64,000 bases of DNA, taken from assembly GCF_022539665.2 (NCBI RefSeq), contig NC_081339.1, positions 7,251,367 through 7,315,366 on the forward strand, read 5' to 3'. Made by a program: the position numbers and the translations under genes. Positions 25,901 to 53,997 of this stretch are shown piece by piece. The first letter of the stretch is position 1. Each line of letters starts with the position of its first letter. The DNA is from Daphnia carinata. Its lineage: Eukaryota > Arthropoda > Branchiopoda > Diplostraca > Daphniidae. The notes beneath the pieces were generated by a model. That model saw only the letters and a program-made list of their open reading frames with translations. It was not told the origin of the DNA and searched no databases.

Positions 25901-28900
25901 TGGCCGCAATGGCTGTGCGATATGTGGCCGCGTGACGTCCCCATCGATCAATTTCGTTTTTCTTCGAAAAACTGTTCAACTTTTTTAAATTCAACAGTTG
26001 GAAAGGGACTAAACAAATAAAACAAAAATGCGCGTTTAAATCCCGAAGTCTTGTCGAGAAGAAAAATTGCGCAATATTCAAAATAGATTTGATTAGGCAA
26101 CAGGTTCATTGTAGGACAGTATTATTAGCCAATTGGGAACGCATTCCCGGAACTTGTAAAAAAAAAAAAAAACGCGTGAAAAGAATTTGTATCGGAAACG
26201 GGAGCACAGCGTCAAGCCGAGAAAATCCGCCATTGGCACCGATTTTTTTACAACCGTAGTGGTCGCACTGATGGATGCATTTGGCCGGCGTGCCAACTCG
26301 TACAAATCGCATATTTACATAGAGAGGGGGGGGGGGTAGGGAGATTCAACTTGTATAATAAAAGCCCCACTGCCAAAAATGAAAAAGAAACGTCTGTCAT
26401 GTCCTATGTCGCTTTCGCTTTTTCTTTTCAACGGATTTCGAAATATGCAAATTTTTTAAAGGGGGATGATCCATTTTTTATTTTTGCCTTCTTCCGCACG
26501 TGTGCGGGAAAAACGAGGTAAGATTCGGTACGTTCGTTTTTTGACATCGACTTCGACCACACGTCAATCAAATAATCTATTCATATGTTTAAGCGATACA
26601 ATCACGTCATAACCCTCGTTTTCTACTTGTTAATGGCGCTGAATTTTATTTACTCAGCTGAGATCATCGATATTAAAGTCATGTTTTTTTCCCTTTACAA
26701 TCCAACGAATCAATTGATTAGCCACGAGTTTAACGATCATTGTTTCGCTTGTTATTTATCTGCAGCGCTTCCCCGAAATGCAACATTTAAATTCATTGTA
26801 AAAAAAAAAAAAAAAAAGAAACGAAAGAAACGTGAATGCAAAAAAAAAAAAAAAAAAAAAAACAACCGCAAGAACAGGGCGTGGTCTTTTCTGATTCATA
26901 AAAAAGAAAAAAAAAGGAAGCGCAGGATTTTTTTTTTTTTAGTGACGGCCAAAAGAACGCACCTTAAACAAAAATAAATGACGTGCTTCCCAACATGCAG
27001 AAATCAAAAGGAAGGGGTGCAGCCTGTGGCGTTTCCTGCGTAAAAATACCCGAGAATCGTTCAACCGGCGGGAACTGAAAACCGCAATGATGAAATAGAC
27101 ATTGAAATAAATTGCCCTTACCTTGTAACACACGTAAAGAGCCTCGAGAAAAAATTCCTTATGAAACGCACACAAAAAAATCATAGCTGTTTTTTTTTTT
27201 TTTTTTGCTGTCCGATTACGTCATTTAGCGGGCACACACGCACAACTCATTCACGAACTTTAGTTTATCATAGTGTTTCATTAGTTTCCCTTTTTTTTTT
27301 TTTTTTGTTTCTTTAACGATGCCAATTGCACTTTTTCACTAGGACGCACTGAATTTTTCTCTTTGAAAGTTTCTCCTTTTTCGTGTGTGTTAACACACAC
27401 ACACACACTTAGATTGTAATCTTCTCCGCACTCCCATTTCTCTTCAACAGGGTTTTCTTTTTTTCCTGGAACGATCTGCGTATTCCGGGGAAAAACAAAC
27501 CAAACTATTCGCCTATAAGCTTTTTTTTTTTTTTTCTTCTTCTTTCTTTTATTTTACGCTCTGTGTTTTTTTCCTGGAACTTTGGCGCTTGTCGTCGTTC
27601 TCCTTCCAACAAGTCATTTTGGCTCTCACTCCACCTTCTGTCTCGTTTTTCTTTCGCGTTTACCCTTAGCTCCGGCGCGTTCTGCGTTTGATATTTTTTA
27701 AGGTCGGATGTGTGTACAGGACCTTCTAATGATGCACGTAAAAACACAGATGCCACACTGTTACGTAGAGTATGCGTAATCGAGAAGAATGGCCATCCAT
27801 CACCAACTGTCTCTATCCGATGCCCCTCTGCTGTTTACTTTGATTTATTCTTGAAAAAGAACTGGAACCCGACGTGGATACGGACAAGAAAAAGAGAAAG
27901 AAGGTTAGAAACCCGTTTTTCTCAATGATTTATTTATTTTCTTTTTTTTTTGGGGGGGGGGGGGGAGTTGGGGTTCGTAGAAAAAGGAAAAAAAAAAAAA
28001 AAAGATTCCACGCCCTGTGGCACGTGTAGATGTTCGTCCAGTCCACAAATTTTGATGTCCATTTCCCTTACATGTAGCGACCATGTCCTTGACGTTCGAA
28101 TTCGAAATCAAACAAGGTCTTTTGCAAACAAAAACGCATTTCGAGTGCAGGGGTTTGGGTTCGAAAATGAATGTACGAAACTCAATTTTTCTCAAGTTCA
28201 GTGCACCACGACAAAGAGGGTCGAAACTGACATAAGAATTTCATTTGATTTTCATTTCGGACTGACTGTTTGAAAATGATAAGTTTGGATGGCCCCGAAG
28301 GCCGTTTGCAACCGGAGTCATTCCAATCATTGCAACACAGTTCTCGGGAAAAATGATTTCGGGGGACTAAAAGACCTTGTAAAAAAAAAAAAAAACAACA
28401 AAATAAAAGCACATTTGTTTTATTTTGGAAACATCCTTGCTGCCAATTTGCATCCGTACGCATAAAAACCTCGAATCGTTTCCAAAACGCTCCAGCTTTG
28501 AAATCCTGCGCGTACCCTCTATGTATTTGTTTTTTTTTTCTTCCTTTGATTATTGTGGAATTTATGCATCCCTATAAAGACAGACCAGTCGGACGAGTTT
28601 CTATCCCTTACCAAAAAAAACTAAAAATCGAAATCCCGTTTTTTTCAGTTGTTGCGTTCGTCATTGAAAAATGGATGTCTTCAACTGCGATGGTCATTAA
28701 GCCAAAGGATTGAATAATACGGCACCATTAATTGTGACACTGGTGGACATCCAATCTGCGCAAGGTTCGGCTCCGCGAAAATCAACCGCATTCCAAGAAA
28801 AACGTCACGCAATCGACAACAGGACGAGGACAAGTGCTCATGTAAGGAGCGTCTGATATACCATTCACTTTTTTTTTTTTTCTATCTTTGCGTTCAATTG

Positions 28901-31900
28901 AAAGAAAAAAAAAATGCAAATAATTGGCCCACCCCTCCATCGAATGAGAGATGAATTTGTTTTTTTAGAATTCAGTACAGACTTTCCTTTTTAAAATAAA
29001 AAAAATAAAAAAAAATGAAGTTCAATCTTTAGCCGTGCGTATCGATCTCTTCGATATCATTATTCCAGGTAAGTTTTTTCAATCGAAAACCAGGTGTGGG
29101 TTCCCAATAGAATCAACAAGTTCAACGACGAAAAAGGGGGGGGGAGGGATGTGGCCGTTCGGGCTAGTACCGAGAATTTTGATGTTGTATACGTCAGCCG
29201 AGCTCTCAAAGTGATTCGTAATCTTTTTCAGAAAGAAACGTGAGAAAGTTTTCATTAGAATTCGTTGAGAAACACTGGAATGAACAGTTAACGTTTGGCT
29301 GTAAGAAAAAAAAGAAAAATGAATAGAGGACAGCGTCGATGAAATGTGCGCAGCATCTGAGAATCCCGAGCTTCTCTTTTTTTTGAAGTTGATTTCTTTC
29401 TTGGAAATCGATTAAGAAATGAGAAACTGGAAATGTAAACCTCAAAAATTTGTTCATCCGTGGGACTCGACTCGGGTGGTTGTGTCAGTTAAGGGAGCGG
29501 CAAAACAGCAAACATTTATAGTGAAAAAAAAAAAAAAAAATTTAGTTTATGATAACGTCACGATTCATTGGAATTGATTTCTTTCTTTCTTTTTTTTCTA
29601 CATTCATGTGACACCCACTTCCCTCTGCCGACAAAAATGATTAATACATTTTTGTTTTTTAATAAGAAAAAAGAGAGACGCCGAGCAAAGAGATTATCGC
29701 AGTTAAATTCAAGTTGACAGTTTTTTTTTTCTTCTTGGTATTTCCTCTTTCAAAAATGAATGTCTCTTCCATTTGAAATCCCAAGTCCAACTGATCTTTT
29801 TCTTTTATTCAGATGATTTCCTTGTCCTATAGACTCCCCACGTAAATCATTACCTTCCCCTAAAAAAAAAAAAAAAAAAAGGACAAGTCAGAAAAAGGGG
29901 ACATTATGAAGTAAAGGAAGTAAGAAGAGAGTGGGGAGGGTTATAATTTCAAAAGAGAAACGTCCCTGCGTGGGGGGGGGGTTAAAAATTCTCCGAAAAG
30001 CGTTTCGAGCAACAACCACTACCTAGAAAACAAACATCAGTTACGTGGATATGTATATAAATAGCTTTTTTTTTTCCTGACTATCATGTCTGGACCGTTG
30101 ATTATAAAGAAAAGGAAGTTATTCTGGAAAAACGAACTCCACCATGGGGGCATATGTCGAACGACGAGCGATTTGTCATTTCCTTTAACTGTCAGGCCGT
30201 TCAAGTTCGTTGCCTTCAGTGGAAAAGATAAATTAGTTTTTTTTTTTTCCGAAAATCTTCTTTTTCACAAGAAAAATAAAGATACTTGAAAAATGAACGC
30301 TGAAAGATAAATGACGTCATCTTTTTCCTGGTAAAAAAAAAAAAAAAAAAAAACTACATGAACGTCAAATTAAATAGTACACGTTGTGTGTAGCGCACAG
30401 ATGAAACCGTTGGCTTTGAAACGTGTTGCAAGAGAGAAACACATTTCAATTTCGCCGAACGAAATCACGTACAAAGAAAATCATTTCGCCTTTCAAAATG
30501 ATGATTGGTACATTCATCGATTCACTAGTTTGAGTTTTCTCTTTGTTTTCTTGTTTTTTTTTTATTTTCAGGAGACAGAGACGACAGGAACCAAAAAAAA
30601 AAAAAAATGGGGGGAGAGAAAGGAATGAAATTGATCACGAAAAAATTATTATTACCTTTTTTTTTTTAAGTTTTTGTGCTAAATATCTCTCTTGCTTATT
30701 AACTATCTGAATAAACAAAAACTAATGAAAGCAAAAAAAAAAAAAAAGATACCAAAGAAATAAAAAAAAAAAAATCCGATTGCGGGGCTTTAAAGTTTAA
30801 AGAGCCAAGCCAAAGATTTTGAGAGCGAATGGGAAATCAAAATGAAGGACAAAATTCAAACCACGCGCCAAATGATGGACATTCCCCCCACATCTTCAAT
30901 GTCGCATCAGCTTGTTCGTTATCGAGGCCAAAAAAAAAATTAATGAAAAAAATAAGTAAAATGGAGGCTTTTCATTAATTAGCACAAAAGTGTAAACAAA
31001 CAAAAAAGGAATTTAAAAAAAAATATTGGAATAAACAATCATCGCATCTCGTATGCAAATGGGGGGAAAGACACGAAGATGAAGGGCGGTTTCAAATAAA
31101 AAAAAAATAAAATAATTGAAAATACATTTTGGCAGCTGGAAACACACTCTGATCTTATCATCTAATAAGTCAACTGGATTTGTTTTGTTTGTTTGTTTTC
31201 GTTCAATTTCGCATTCTCAATATTTATTATCGTTTTTCTTTTTTAATTGCATGTTTTTTTTGCTTTTTTTTTTGTTTTTTTTTTCGATGTTGCTAAATCA
31301 TTAAACAACAAAAAGTGTTTTTATTACTTCCTTCTTTTTTTTTTTCTCCTTTTTTCTTTTCGCTATTTCCGGATCAGCAAAAAATGGAGGGAAATCAAAG
31401 AATTTAATGTAAGGCCACACCGTGCGTTGTTTTTCTAAGTTGAACCTGCTTTCGTTACGCATCATTTTCTTATCGTGTGTTAATTCCAAGAAAGATTAAA
31501 AAAAAAAACAAAAAAAATGTTCAACCCCTCCCCAAAAAAATAATAATAATTGTTTTCGTCTAAATGGAGGATGCACGAGAAAAATAAACCACCCGTTAAC
31601 ATTTTAGAATTAGTTCAATCTTTTTTTTTTTTCTTTCTTTTTTCTTTTTTTCGTCATTCTTTTTTTTTAATCGTTTTTTTTTTTTCTTTTGGTTTTGGAA
31701 TATAATTCAAGATGGAGAGGGGGGGGGGAATCGTATATAAGCAGAGGGGGATTATATCATAAAGGGATGGCCGGATTCCGGATTTTTCTCTCTTTTTTTT
31801 TTAAGGACTTCACGGTCGAATATGACGGAAGCAGGCGGAAGAGGAAGAGTAGGCAGAACATAGAAAAAAAAAAAATTTTTTTTTTATAAAATAAAAAATT

Positions 31901-31920
31901 GTTATCCTTTTTTTTTTTTT

Positions 31921-46233
<14,313 letters not shown>

Positions 46234-49012
46234 TTTGTGTTGGGGGTCGAATGAGGAAAGAAATAAGGAAATAAAAGAAGAGGAGAGGGATTTCGAAAGG
46301 AGAGACCCGTCAGCAGTCCCACACGCGCAGCCTCCTCACCACAATGGAATGCCGGGTACTGTTCGAAACAGAGAGAGAAAAAGTGAAAAGCGTGAGACAA
46401 AGTCAGTACAACAACTCTCGAATGCAACAGTTTCGTGAGTCAATGTAAAGATTCTTTTTAAATTTCGGTTAGCAACTCACTTCTGTCGCGTTTACACTCG
46501 GACAGAGCTGTCAAACTGCAAAATTCTTAGGGGGGAGGGGGATTCACTCTCCAACTTTGGTGTGGGGGGGGGGGGGATAAGGCACTCGATTTTTTCTTTT
46601 CCTATTTGACGAGTACAGAGTATCCCCAAGTAAGAGAATACCCACACCCCAAGCTCTCAAGTTCTCCTATGGTGTGTGTACGGCGCGCCGTTGTCAAACT
46701 CTTGAACTGCTCCAAACGGAATCGCTCGCCACTCTGCCTGGCACCAGTGCGCCCGAGACTTTTCAAACGCTACTCTAGCGCCAGAGTTGGTAACTACTTT
46801 CGCCTCGCGGGCAGTTTGACGTAGACTCACGTCTTCCCCTCCTCCGACAATCAAGACAGACAGCAAAATCTCGTTTTTTTATCGATACCATTCCTTTTTT
46901 TTGGTGGGGATCGCCTTTTAGAGAGAAAAGAAATAAAAAAGAAAATAAATTAAAGTTAGACGATGACACCAAATGATGAATGTTCTGGAATGTGAACAAT
47001 TGGATCGATGAGATGTCGTTGTCCAAAAGGAACTTCTCACCTCAATCTCAACCCGATACTTGTACCGGTTACGACAGGCAGCATTACACATCCTCTTTTT
47101 CGCCATCTCACATATTGCGTTACAGTAAGACCGACGCATTATCATTCTCTTTTGCTTTTTCCTTTTTTGATTCAGTTTTTTTTTCTTTTTGTTTTTCGGT
47201 GTCGTGAAATATCTCATGTCTTGGTTACGACCGCAATCGCGAATACACTAAAGTTTCCGGTGTCTCAGACACACGTGATTCTGAGAGCAGCAGTATGCGG
47301 CGTTGACAAGCGTGCATCAAATCAATCAGCTAAAGTTTATACAAAAATCATGTTTTTATTTGGCTCGCTTCAAATGAATGTTTTGGTTTCAATAAAAATT
47401 TTTTTTTTTTTTTCTCTCAATTAATGACGAAATTTTTAAATAGATACGGAGATAACGAACAGTTTATTATATTTATGATGCATGGTTGGTGGGAGGTTGT
47501 ACCGGCGGGAGGAAGGGAAACAAGATCTTTTCATGTGTGGGTAGGCCAGATAGATAAGGTATCATAAAAGTGTAAAATAAAATGGGGGAAAGATAAAAGT
47601 GTATATGTACACATTAACTTTTTTTTTATACGATAATAAGTTTTCACAAACTAATTGATGAACCCCCTTCCCAACCAAAAAAAAAAAACATTTGCATAAA
47701 AAAGAAAATGTCTCGGGATTGGAGATCACGATCTGTGTCGTGCTTCGCGTGTTATTCTACTTTACTTTTTCTTTTTTTTGCAAACCCAAGAAAACAGTTC
47801 CGTATCCGCCAAAAAATACGAAACAGAAAAGAAAAAAAAAAACGGTAACAATACAAATCAAGAAATGCATTTTTTTCCCATTCTTTAACATCTAGTCCCT
47901 CATTAGCTTTTAGTGTTATTTCCTATTCTAAACAAGAAAGGAAAGAAAATGGGGTTAAATAATTCATTCATTACAAGGTTGTGAATAACACAAAAGAAAA
48001 ATGAAGAATTTAACGACTGTAAAATTTAAAAGATAAAGTGGGGGGGGGGGGGGGGATTCTTATAATTGTTTTTTTTTTTCCCGTGTCATAAGGCATGGAC
48101 TGTGTTAACCAAACGAGCAGACCGTGTACAGATTATCTTTTTCTTCTCTTTCTTTCATCTGAATTTTCTTTTTTTATCATTTTCATACTTTGTATCCGAG
48201 GCACTCAATAAACTGCAGTCACAAAGATACGGGTTACTTGTGATAACTGCCAACACGTACAGTAATATTTAAAAAAAAAAAATGTTTTTTTTTCTTTTTC
48301 TTTTTCCTCCAAATATGTAAAGACGAGAAAGAGAAGACGGACGTAAAATATACGAGGAAAGACACTATGTAGAGATAGAAATGAAGAAGACGGGTGGCAA
48401 AATAAACTACTTTGGTAGGTGGGGTTTCAGGGACAGGGTGTTTTTTTTTTACCTTTACCACACGGCTTGTACACGTATAAATTAAAAAAGATGGTAAAAG
48501 ATTAGGCTCTTCAAACCCCCAAAAAAAAAAGGAAAAACGGAGGAAAAAAAAAAGAAATCAACGACAAACAAGACAGCGGTTAACATATAATATTCGCTGG
48601 TTGAATCCATTGTGAAGACAAGTGGGGACCAAAAGAAAAAAATAAACAAGGTGTGTAAATTATAAAGCAAAAATCAAAATAAACTAAAGTGGAGAGGATG
48701 TGTGAAAAAAAAATCATTACAGGATGCTTGAGAGGAGCGTTCTCTCTTTTTAATTCAATTTTGGATTTCGAAGAAAAACAAATGAATCAAATGAAAAAAA
48801 AAAAAATTCAATCGAAATCAAATAGAAATAAAGATTAAATTTTTAGCTGTTTGTTTTTATCTCTTGATGTTTTGTCCATTTGATGTGTATGATCAAAGTA
48901 TTGTTTTTTGAATTTCCTGCCGTATCATTCCTTTTTTTTTCCCCATCTAAATCCTCTTTTTTTTTGTAATCCATTATCTTAGTGATGTTCTATTGTATAG
49001 GTTTTGTTATTT
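46234..49012. other. zipper 5' flank and epsin 3' UTR
   Basis: The two minus-strand genes are arranged head to tail. Sequence just above 46233 should be the zipper 5' UTR and promoter. Sequence just below 49013 should be the epsin 3' UTR. No further coding exon is seen. The region includes a G run near 46563-46576 and another near 48040-48054. Confidence 0.55.
47463..47468 (-). promoter_or_regulatory. candidate poly(A) signal of epsin
   Basis: AATAAA on the minus strand about 1.5 kb after the epsin stop codon is the first exact hexamer I found downstream. It would give a 3' UTR of about 1.55 kb and place the boundary between epsin and the zipper promoter near 47.45 kb. Confidence 0.35.
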
Positions 49013-52000
49013 TCAGGCGAGGAATGGGTTGAAGGTGGGCGACGTAACGCCCGAACCAGACTGCATCATGGGAGGTGAAGGGCCCCATACACCGGCAGCG
49101 GGCGCTGGTTGGAGCACGCCGGTCATGGGCTGCAATTGTTGGAGCTGTTGCGGCGCATTCATCGCCACTTGTTGTTGTTGCGGAGCGCCCAAAACGCCAA
49201 AATTCTGCTGGTGACGCAGCTCGTTGATGCTAGGTCGCGGGGCGGGTTGCTGTTGGAACGGATTCGGTTGGCCGGCGACTCCTAGAGCAAATGGGTTAGC
49301 GGCAGGAGCCACGACGGGCTTAGTCGGCACCTGAAATGTCGTAAACAACAAAAATTAATTCAAAAAAAAAAAAGAAAGAAAAGAAATAGAAGACAAAAAT
49401 AGAAACGAGAAAAGAGAAATAAAACCAAATGAAACGCAACAAGAATCAGAGATGAAAGACAAAAAAGGGGCATAATTACGTGATAAGACTTTACCAAGTT
49501 TTCCAGGTTTACTAAATTGGAATTAGGACCAAGGAAGCTTTCAGGCGATTTTTTGGGTTTAGCTCCGCCCGACGAGTTATCGCCGGCCGTCAGGGCGCTT
49601 TCCATTCCGGTCAAATCGAATGGAGAACCAGCTCCGTTGGAGCGGCCCATCGGCGAGGCCGCTTGAGCGCGGTTGGTCAACAGGTCAAAGTCGTCCACTT
49701 CGGCGGCAGCTCCGGCGGGTGACCATGGGTCGTTGGCCGAAGCGGCCGTACGGACGGGCGGTTGCGGGCTCCACGGATCTTCTATTGCAATTTCCACCCG
49801 GCGAAATAAAATAGAAATAAATGAGATAGAAAAAAACGGGACGCACGTTAAGAGCGCTATCAACGTCAAATTTCGCTACAATTTACGATATTACCTCCTG
49901 TTGGTTTCGACGGCGTTGGTGCCCACGGATCGTTCACCATCTGGCCCAAATTAGCGCTAGTGGCTGCTGCTGGCGCTGCTGGCCTGGCAGCCTGCGCAAC
50001 TGGACTACCCCATGCATCAACCTGCTTTTTATTTCATTAATGAGTTAGCAACGTAAGGAAGAGAATTGAAAGAATTCTTTTTTTTTTTTTTTACAGATAA
50101 ATCTAGTTCAAATGCTTTGATAGAAACTCCGTGTGTTGCAACAAGAAAGATGGCCAAATCAGGACAAACCAAAGGGAGAAAGAGAAAAGCTCATTTTGAG
50201 TTCGTGAAACAACAAGCAAATAACAAATATTTTGTTTTTGAAAAATAAATGGGGACCTGGGAAGGAGAAGCAGCTGCTACGGGCATGCCCCAGGCATCCG
50301 TCGTTGCCGTCGCTCCGACAGTTGCCGCCCCTCCTGCTGGCGTCAGGAAATCCGATTTCACCTACACATACATAGCCGGACAATGTGTAGTGCATACAAA
50401 CATTTTTTTTTTTTGCCTTCCTTTCTTTCATCAATTTTTTTCTTCCCTCCCTAAAGCGTCACAAAAAGCTCCACAAACATAACGAAAAAGAAATAAACAA
50501 ATAGAGAAAAGCTAAATCAATAGAAGAGAGGATGGATAGGTCGGCTTTTAAAGTGAAAGAAATTTGAAAGCAAAAGGAAACACAAGCGCTCTATTTCCAT
50601 GATGTAGTCAAATGGCCACGCACGCACATTTCTCGTTAGGTTTTCTCCACGCTGGGTGGTAAATACAAGCGATCACATTTCCCAATGACCGGACCTAAAC
50701 TACAAGCTTTTTTGTACGCCACCGCCCACCTACAACAATTCCAACACTACGAAAAAAAAACAAAAAAAAACACGTAGCTAAACCAAATTGATTCTAATGA
50801 TTGTAATCATTGGTTACACATGGTTAGTCATACCATTGAATTAGCATGCCAGTAGTCGTGAAGATCCAAACTCTTTCGGGAGACGGACATGCCATGCAGT
50901 CGTGCACAAGAAGAAAGAAAAGCATTTAAAGACGTGCAGTTGAATCCCATTTATACAAACACCCCAGGTGAAAACGCTTTAAAAGAAATAATAATAAAAG
51001 AAATCCGAAGTCGTAACCTTTTTTGGCACACATCGACATCCGGTCAGTCAATGTCCAAAAAGAAAAAAAAAAGAACGTGGACAGAAAAGGACTGAGATGT
51101 TGGTCGTAAGGATCACCTGGAAAAGGATTGAAGCTCAGAGAGGGGACAAGCGAAATGAACCTTTTCCCAAAATGGCGTGCAGTTTCCAAAAAACAAAGCA
51201 AAGTTTTTCTTTCCGAAAAGACAGATGACTAACCTTGGGCCTTGGTGGCATGACGGGAACCGGGGGTTCGGATGGATGGGCTGGAGTACCCCAGGGATCG
51301 ACCCATCCGGCCGCAGCATCGTTGACACTGACGTCCAACAAATCAAGCAGGTGACTTTGCTGCTGTTGCTGCGCTCCTGGCTGCAATGGACGGCTCCTGT
51401 GGAGCACAAACAAAAAGATAAAAACCAATTAATGAAACGTTATTTATTTTATTGTGGTAATTTCAGTCAGGCTGAAATAGACCACGAAACGAATGGAAGA
51501 AAATGGCAATACCCAACACCAGCTTCTTGGCTCTGCGAGATGGCCAAGGCCAGGCGGACATCGTCGGAGCGTCTTTTTTCTTCCTCCTTTTCAGCCTCCT
51601 CTCGCGACATGGCCAAAGCCAATTGCAATTGCAATTCTTCTTCGCCGGCCGTCTGAGGACGGGCCAGGTCCAAATCCGTTGGGGCCACAGCCGGCCTTGC
51701 TCTTGAAGCTAATCCGGTTGGATCCGATCCGAAACTTTCCGAAGGCGATCCCATAAACTGAAACACATTAAAAGATGAAATATAAATACACCGAAATTGG
51801 GTTGTTAAGAGTCATTGAGAAATGGAAATCAAACAATGTGAAAAGAACACGTTAACACTAAAGGAATGGAACAAACATGTGAAAAAGGGATACACAAAAT
51901 CCACGTGCTTCAATGGGGTTACAATCTCATGCTGCAGAGAAATATAACAAACACCGACGAATGAGGCGAGCCATGACCCACTTACATCCCATCGCATCGT

Positions 52001-52830
52001 AGGACTTGAGGGCGACATCAGCTCCTGGAGACGGTACACACATATCCCCAATTTAAAGCACGCACGCATACAAAATCATTAATTCACGCCGCGAAATTGG
52101 AGATTAAAAAAAAACGGATTGGGTAACGAGGAGAAAACTAATTTTTAAAAAAATATATATCCATTGGAAATATCTTACATTTGAATCGGAACCGGTGCCG
52201 AAACCGGTGGTCTGCTGAGCAAAGCGTTCGCGAGCTTTTAGGGCCTTGATCCGTTCGTTCTTTAAACGTTCATCGTCTTTAAGTAGGGCTTCCAGCGCCT
52301 TGGACTTTTCTCGCACATGAATTCCTTGGTCTTTGCCCTCCTCATAGTATTGAAAATCCTGCAGGAAAAAGAAAATTAATAAAGGGGAAATGCATTAGCC
52401 CGCACGGGTATAGTTGTAGGTAAAAAATCCTACTCACCCTTAGTGTGTGAATTGCAAAGATGTTTTCTTTGCACTGCTGCGCCACTTTTTCGTTGCCCGT
52501 TTTGACTAAATAGTCTAAAAGCACCAGGGCTTTATAGACGTGACGGTAGTTTTTGCCGTGATCGTTTAATCTTTTCCAGATCATCTGCATGATCTCAGAG
52601 AAGGCCACGACATTGTAGGTCAAGTCCGAGATTTCGGACATTAGTGAACTTGGAGGACCCCATGGATCGTTGCTGGTTGCTTCTCGCACCTTGACCTGAA
52701 AAAAACGACCATTCGGTTTTATGTTACATGGTGACAAATGCCAAAGTAAACATGAATGTCCTTTTACCTGTGCATCAGTGTAATTGTGAGCAATATTTTT
52801 GATGTTCCTTCGAATCCCTGACACGTTCAT
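49013..52830 (-). CDS. lqf: epsin (liquid facets), clathrin adaptor, 10 exons
   Basis: This endocytic adaptor bends PI(4,5)P2 membranes and loads ubiquitinated cargo into clathrin pits. Exons on the minus strand are 52830-52768, 52695-52438, 52358-52179, 52024-51986, 51757-51513, 51396-51234, 50361-50257, 50021-49895, 49781-49495 and 49330-49013. They join in frame to 594 residues. The ENTH domain (about 1-150) has the amphipathic start RRNIKNIAHNYTDAQ and VREATSNDPWGPP. Two ubiquitin-interacting motifs follow (EEELQLQLALAMS near 219-231 and DDVRLALAIS near 245-254), then a clathrin-box-like LLDLLD (278-283) and several DPW motifs for AP-2. Three NPF motifs near the C-terminus bind EH-domain proteins, and the protein ends FNPFLA. 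A CAG before the start suggests a further 5' noncoding exon above 52857. Exons 4 and 7 are frame-neutral and may be optional. Confidence 0.95.
50257..50361 (-). other. 105-nt epsin exon with weak donor
   Basis: Exon 7 encodes 35 residues (VKSDFLTPAGG start, with a TTDAWGMP degenerate DPW-like site). It has a good acceptor (GTAG/GTG), but its donor reads CCAG/GTCCCC, far from consensus after the GT. The length is a multiple of three with phase 0 ends, so skipping would keep the frame. Confidence 0.65.
51986..52024 (-). other. 39-nt cassette-type exon of epsin
   Basis: Between the ENTH-linker exon and the UIM exon, both phase 0, the minus strand has CTCCAG/GAGCTGATG and GGGAT/GTAAGTG enclosing 13 codons (ELMSPSSPTMRWD). 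Both splice sites are strong. Including or skipping it keeps the frame, so it is a good candidate for alternative splicing. It would change the linker between membrane-binding and ubiquitin-binding parts. Confidence 0.65.
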
Positions 52831-53997
52831 TGGTGTAGTTGTGTTGGCTGTTCACTTCCTGGGTAAAAAGAAGTACTGAGTCAGACACTGTTATTATAGC
52901 ACTTGATGGTTTTCCTACAACAAACAGGATTACAATGCCTGCTGACGGGTCAAGGTTAGGTAATTTTCTGATAATACTAAAGGTTGGCAAATGCAAACTT
53001 AACGTCAAAAAACAATACCATATAGTTTTAGAGAACTTCTGAAAGCCATTCTTTCAGAACAATTAGAAATGTTTCAATGAGTGGAACAACCGCTAAAGAG
53101 TCAATGAACTTGTCAAGCTTCAACACTTTTGTAACCAAAGTAATATCCCAAAGCCAATCAATGGAAATTTCCATTTGCAGCCTTTATCTCAAGGACAGGT
53201 GACTTAAAAAATAATTCTTATCAGAACTGGCGGATACGCCGCATATGGACACATAACTTCTAGAAAAATGTACTATATGTCTACATACTCGGGACGTCAT
53301 CGCAAAACCGATTCGATCATGTTTAAGCAGCCTTTATAAACAAGCATTTATTCACCATGACAACAAAACCTTATTCTACTTACCAAATTATAAAAGATTA
53401 TCGGCTGGGCGACGCAAACTAAAAAATATGATATTTCAATAAGTAAATAGAAAACTGACACAAGACTCTACACCCCTCTGGCACTCACTGAATGACAAAA
53501 AAACCTATACCTATAGCTATCAAAAGCTGTTGCCAGATCTAGAAATGCTTCTACATAAAATGCGTGTTTAAATAAAAATAACTTTACAAATTTGCATCGA
53601 TAAACACTTATTTCATCAGAATATTCGTTTTTATTATCCAATTATTTTATTCCTCATTGATATCGTTCTAATTAATTTTAGTCGTTTTGTTATAACTAGT
53701 TACCCAATCATTTAATGAATTGCAGAGAGCAGACGGCTTGTTGACTTGTTATTTGGAGGAAGTGTCAAAGTCGAATTGGAGCAAAGACGTTGATGACTGT
53801 ATACGAAAATCTTAAGTTTTTCCATTATCAAAACGTCTCATTGTATGCATCATCATTAGTAAACCGTTTTCGGTCGATTTAAGTTTTGCCATTACTCAGA
53901 TGGGCGTCTCAGTTCCGTGGTAGCTGTGCAACAGTGGGACGAAATGTGTCGCTGACACACTTGTTAATTCATTTTCTTTACGCAAAACTGAAACAGT
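52831..53997. promoter_or_regulatory. divergent intergenic region, epsin and DAG lipase
   Basis: Epsin is read leftwards from 52830 and the lipase rightwards from 53998, so this 1.17 kb must hold both 5' flanks and may act as a bidirectional promoter. No TATA box at the right distance from the lipase start is obvious. An acceptor-like CCCAG about 25 bases before the epsin ATG suggests that its transcript starts further up with a noncoding exon. Confidence 0.5.

Larger units (their letters stand above)
19454..31920. other. 12.5 kb gene-free region upstream of SOCS
   Basis: No coding exon is recognised on either strand. It lies upstream of the minus-strand SOCS start and beyond the zipper stop codon, so it can hold the SOCS promoter, possible noncoding 5' exons and the zipper 3' UTR. 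It contains many poly(A)/poly(T) runs, a 25-base poly(G) run, GA and CA microsatellites and several STAT-type palindromes, listed separately. Confidence 0.6.

Noticed and set aside
27710-28273. Frames of 70-107 codons in the gene-free region
   Set aside because: They have low-information composition and no linked splice sites or family resemblance.
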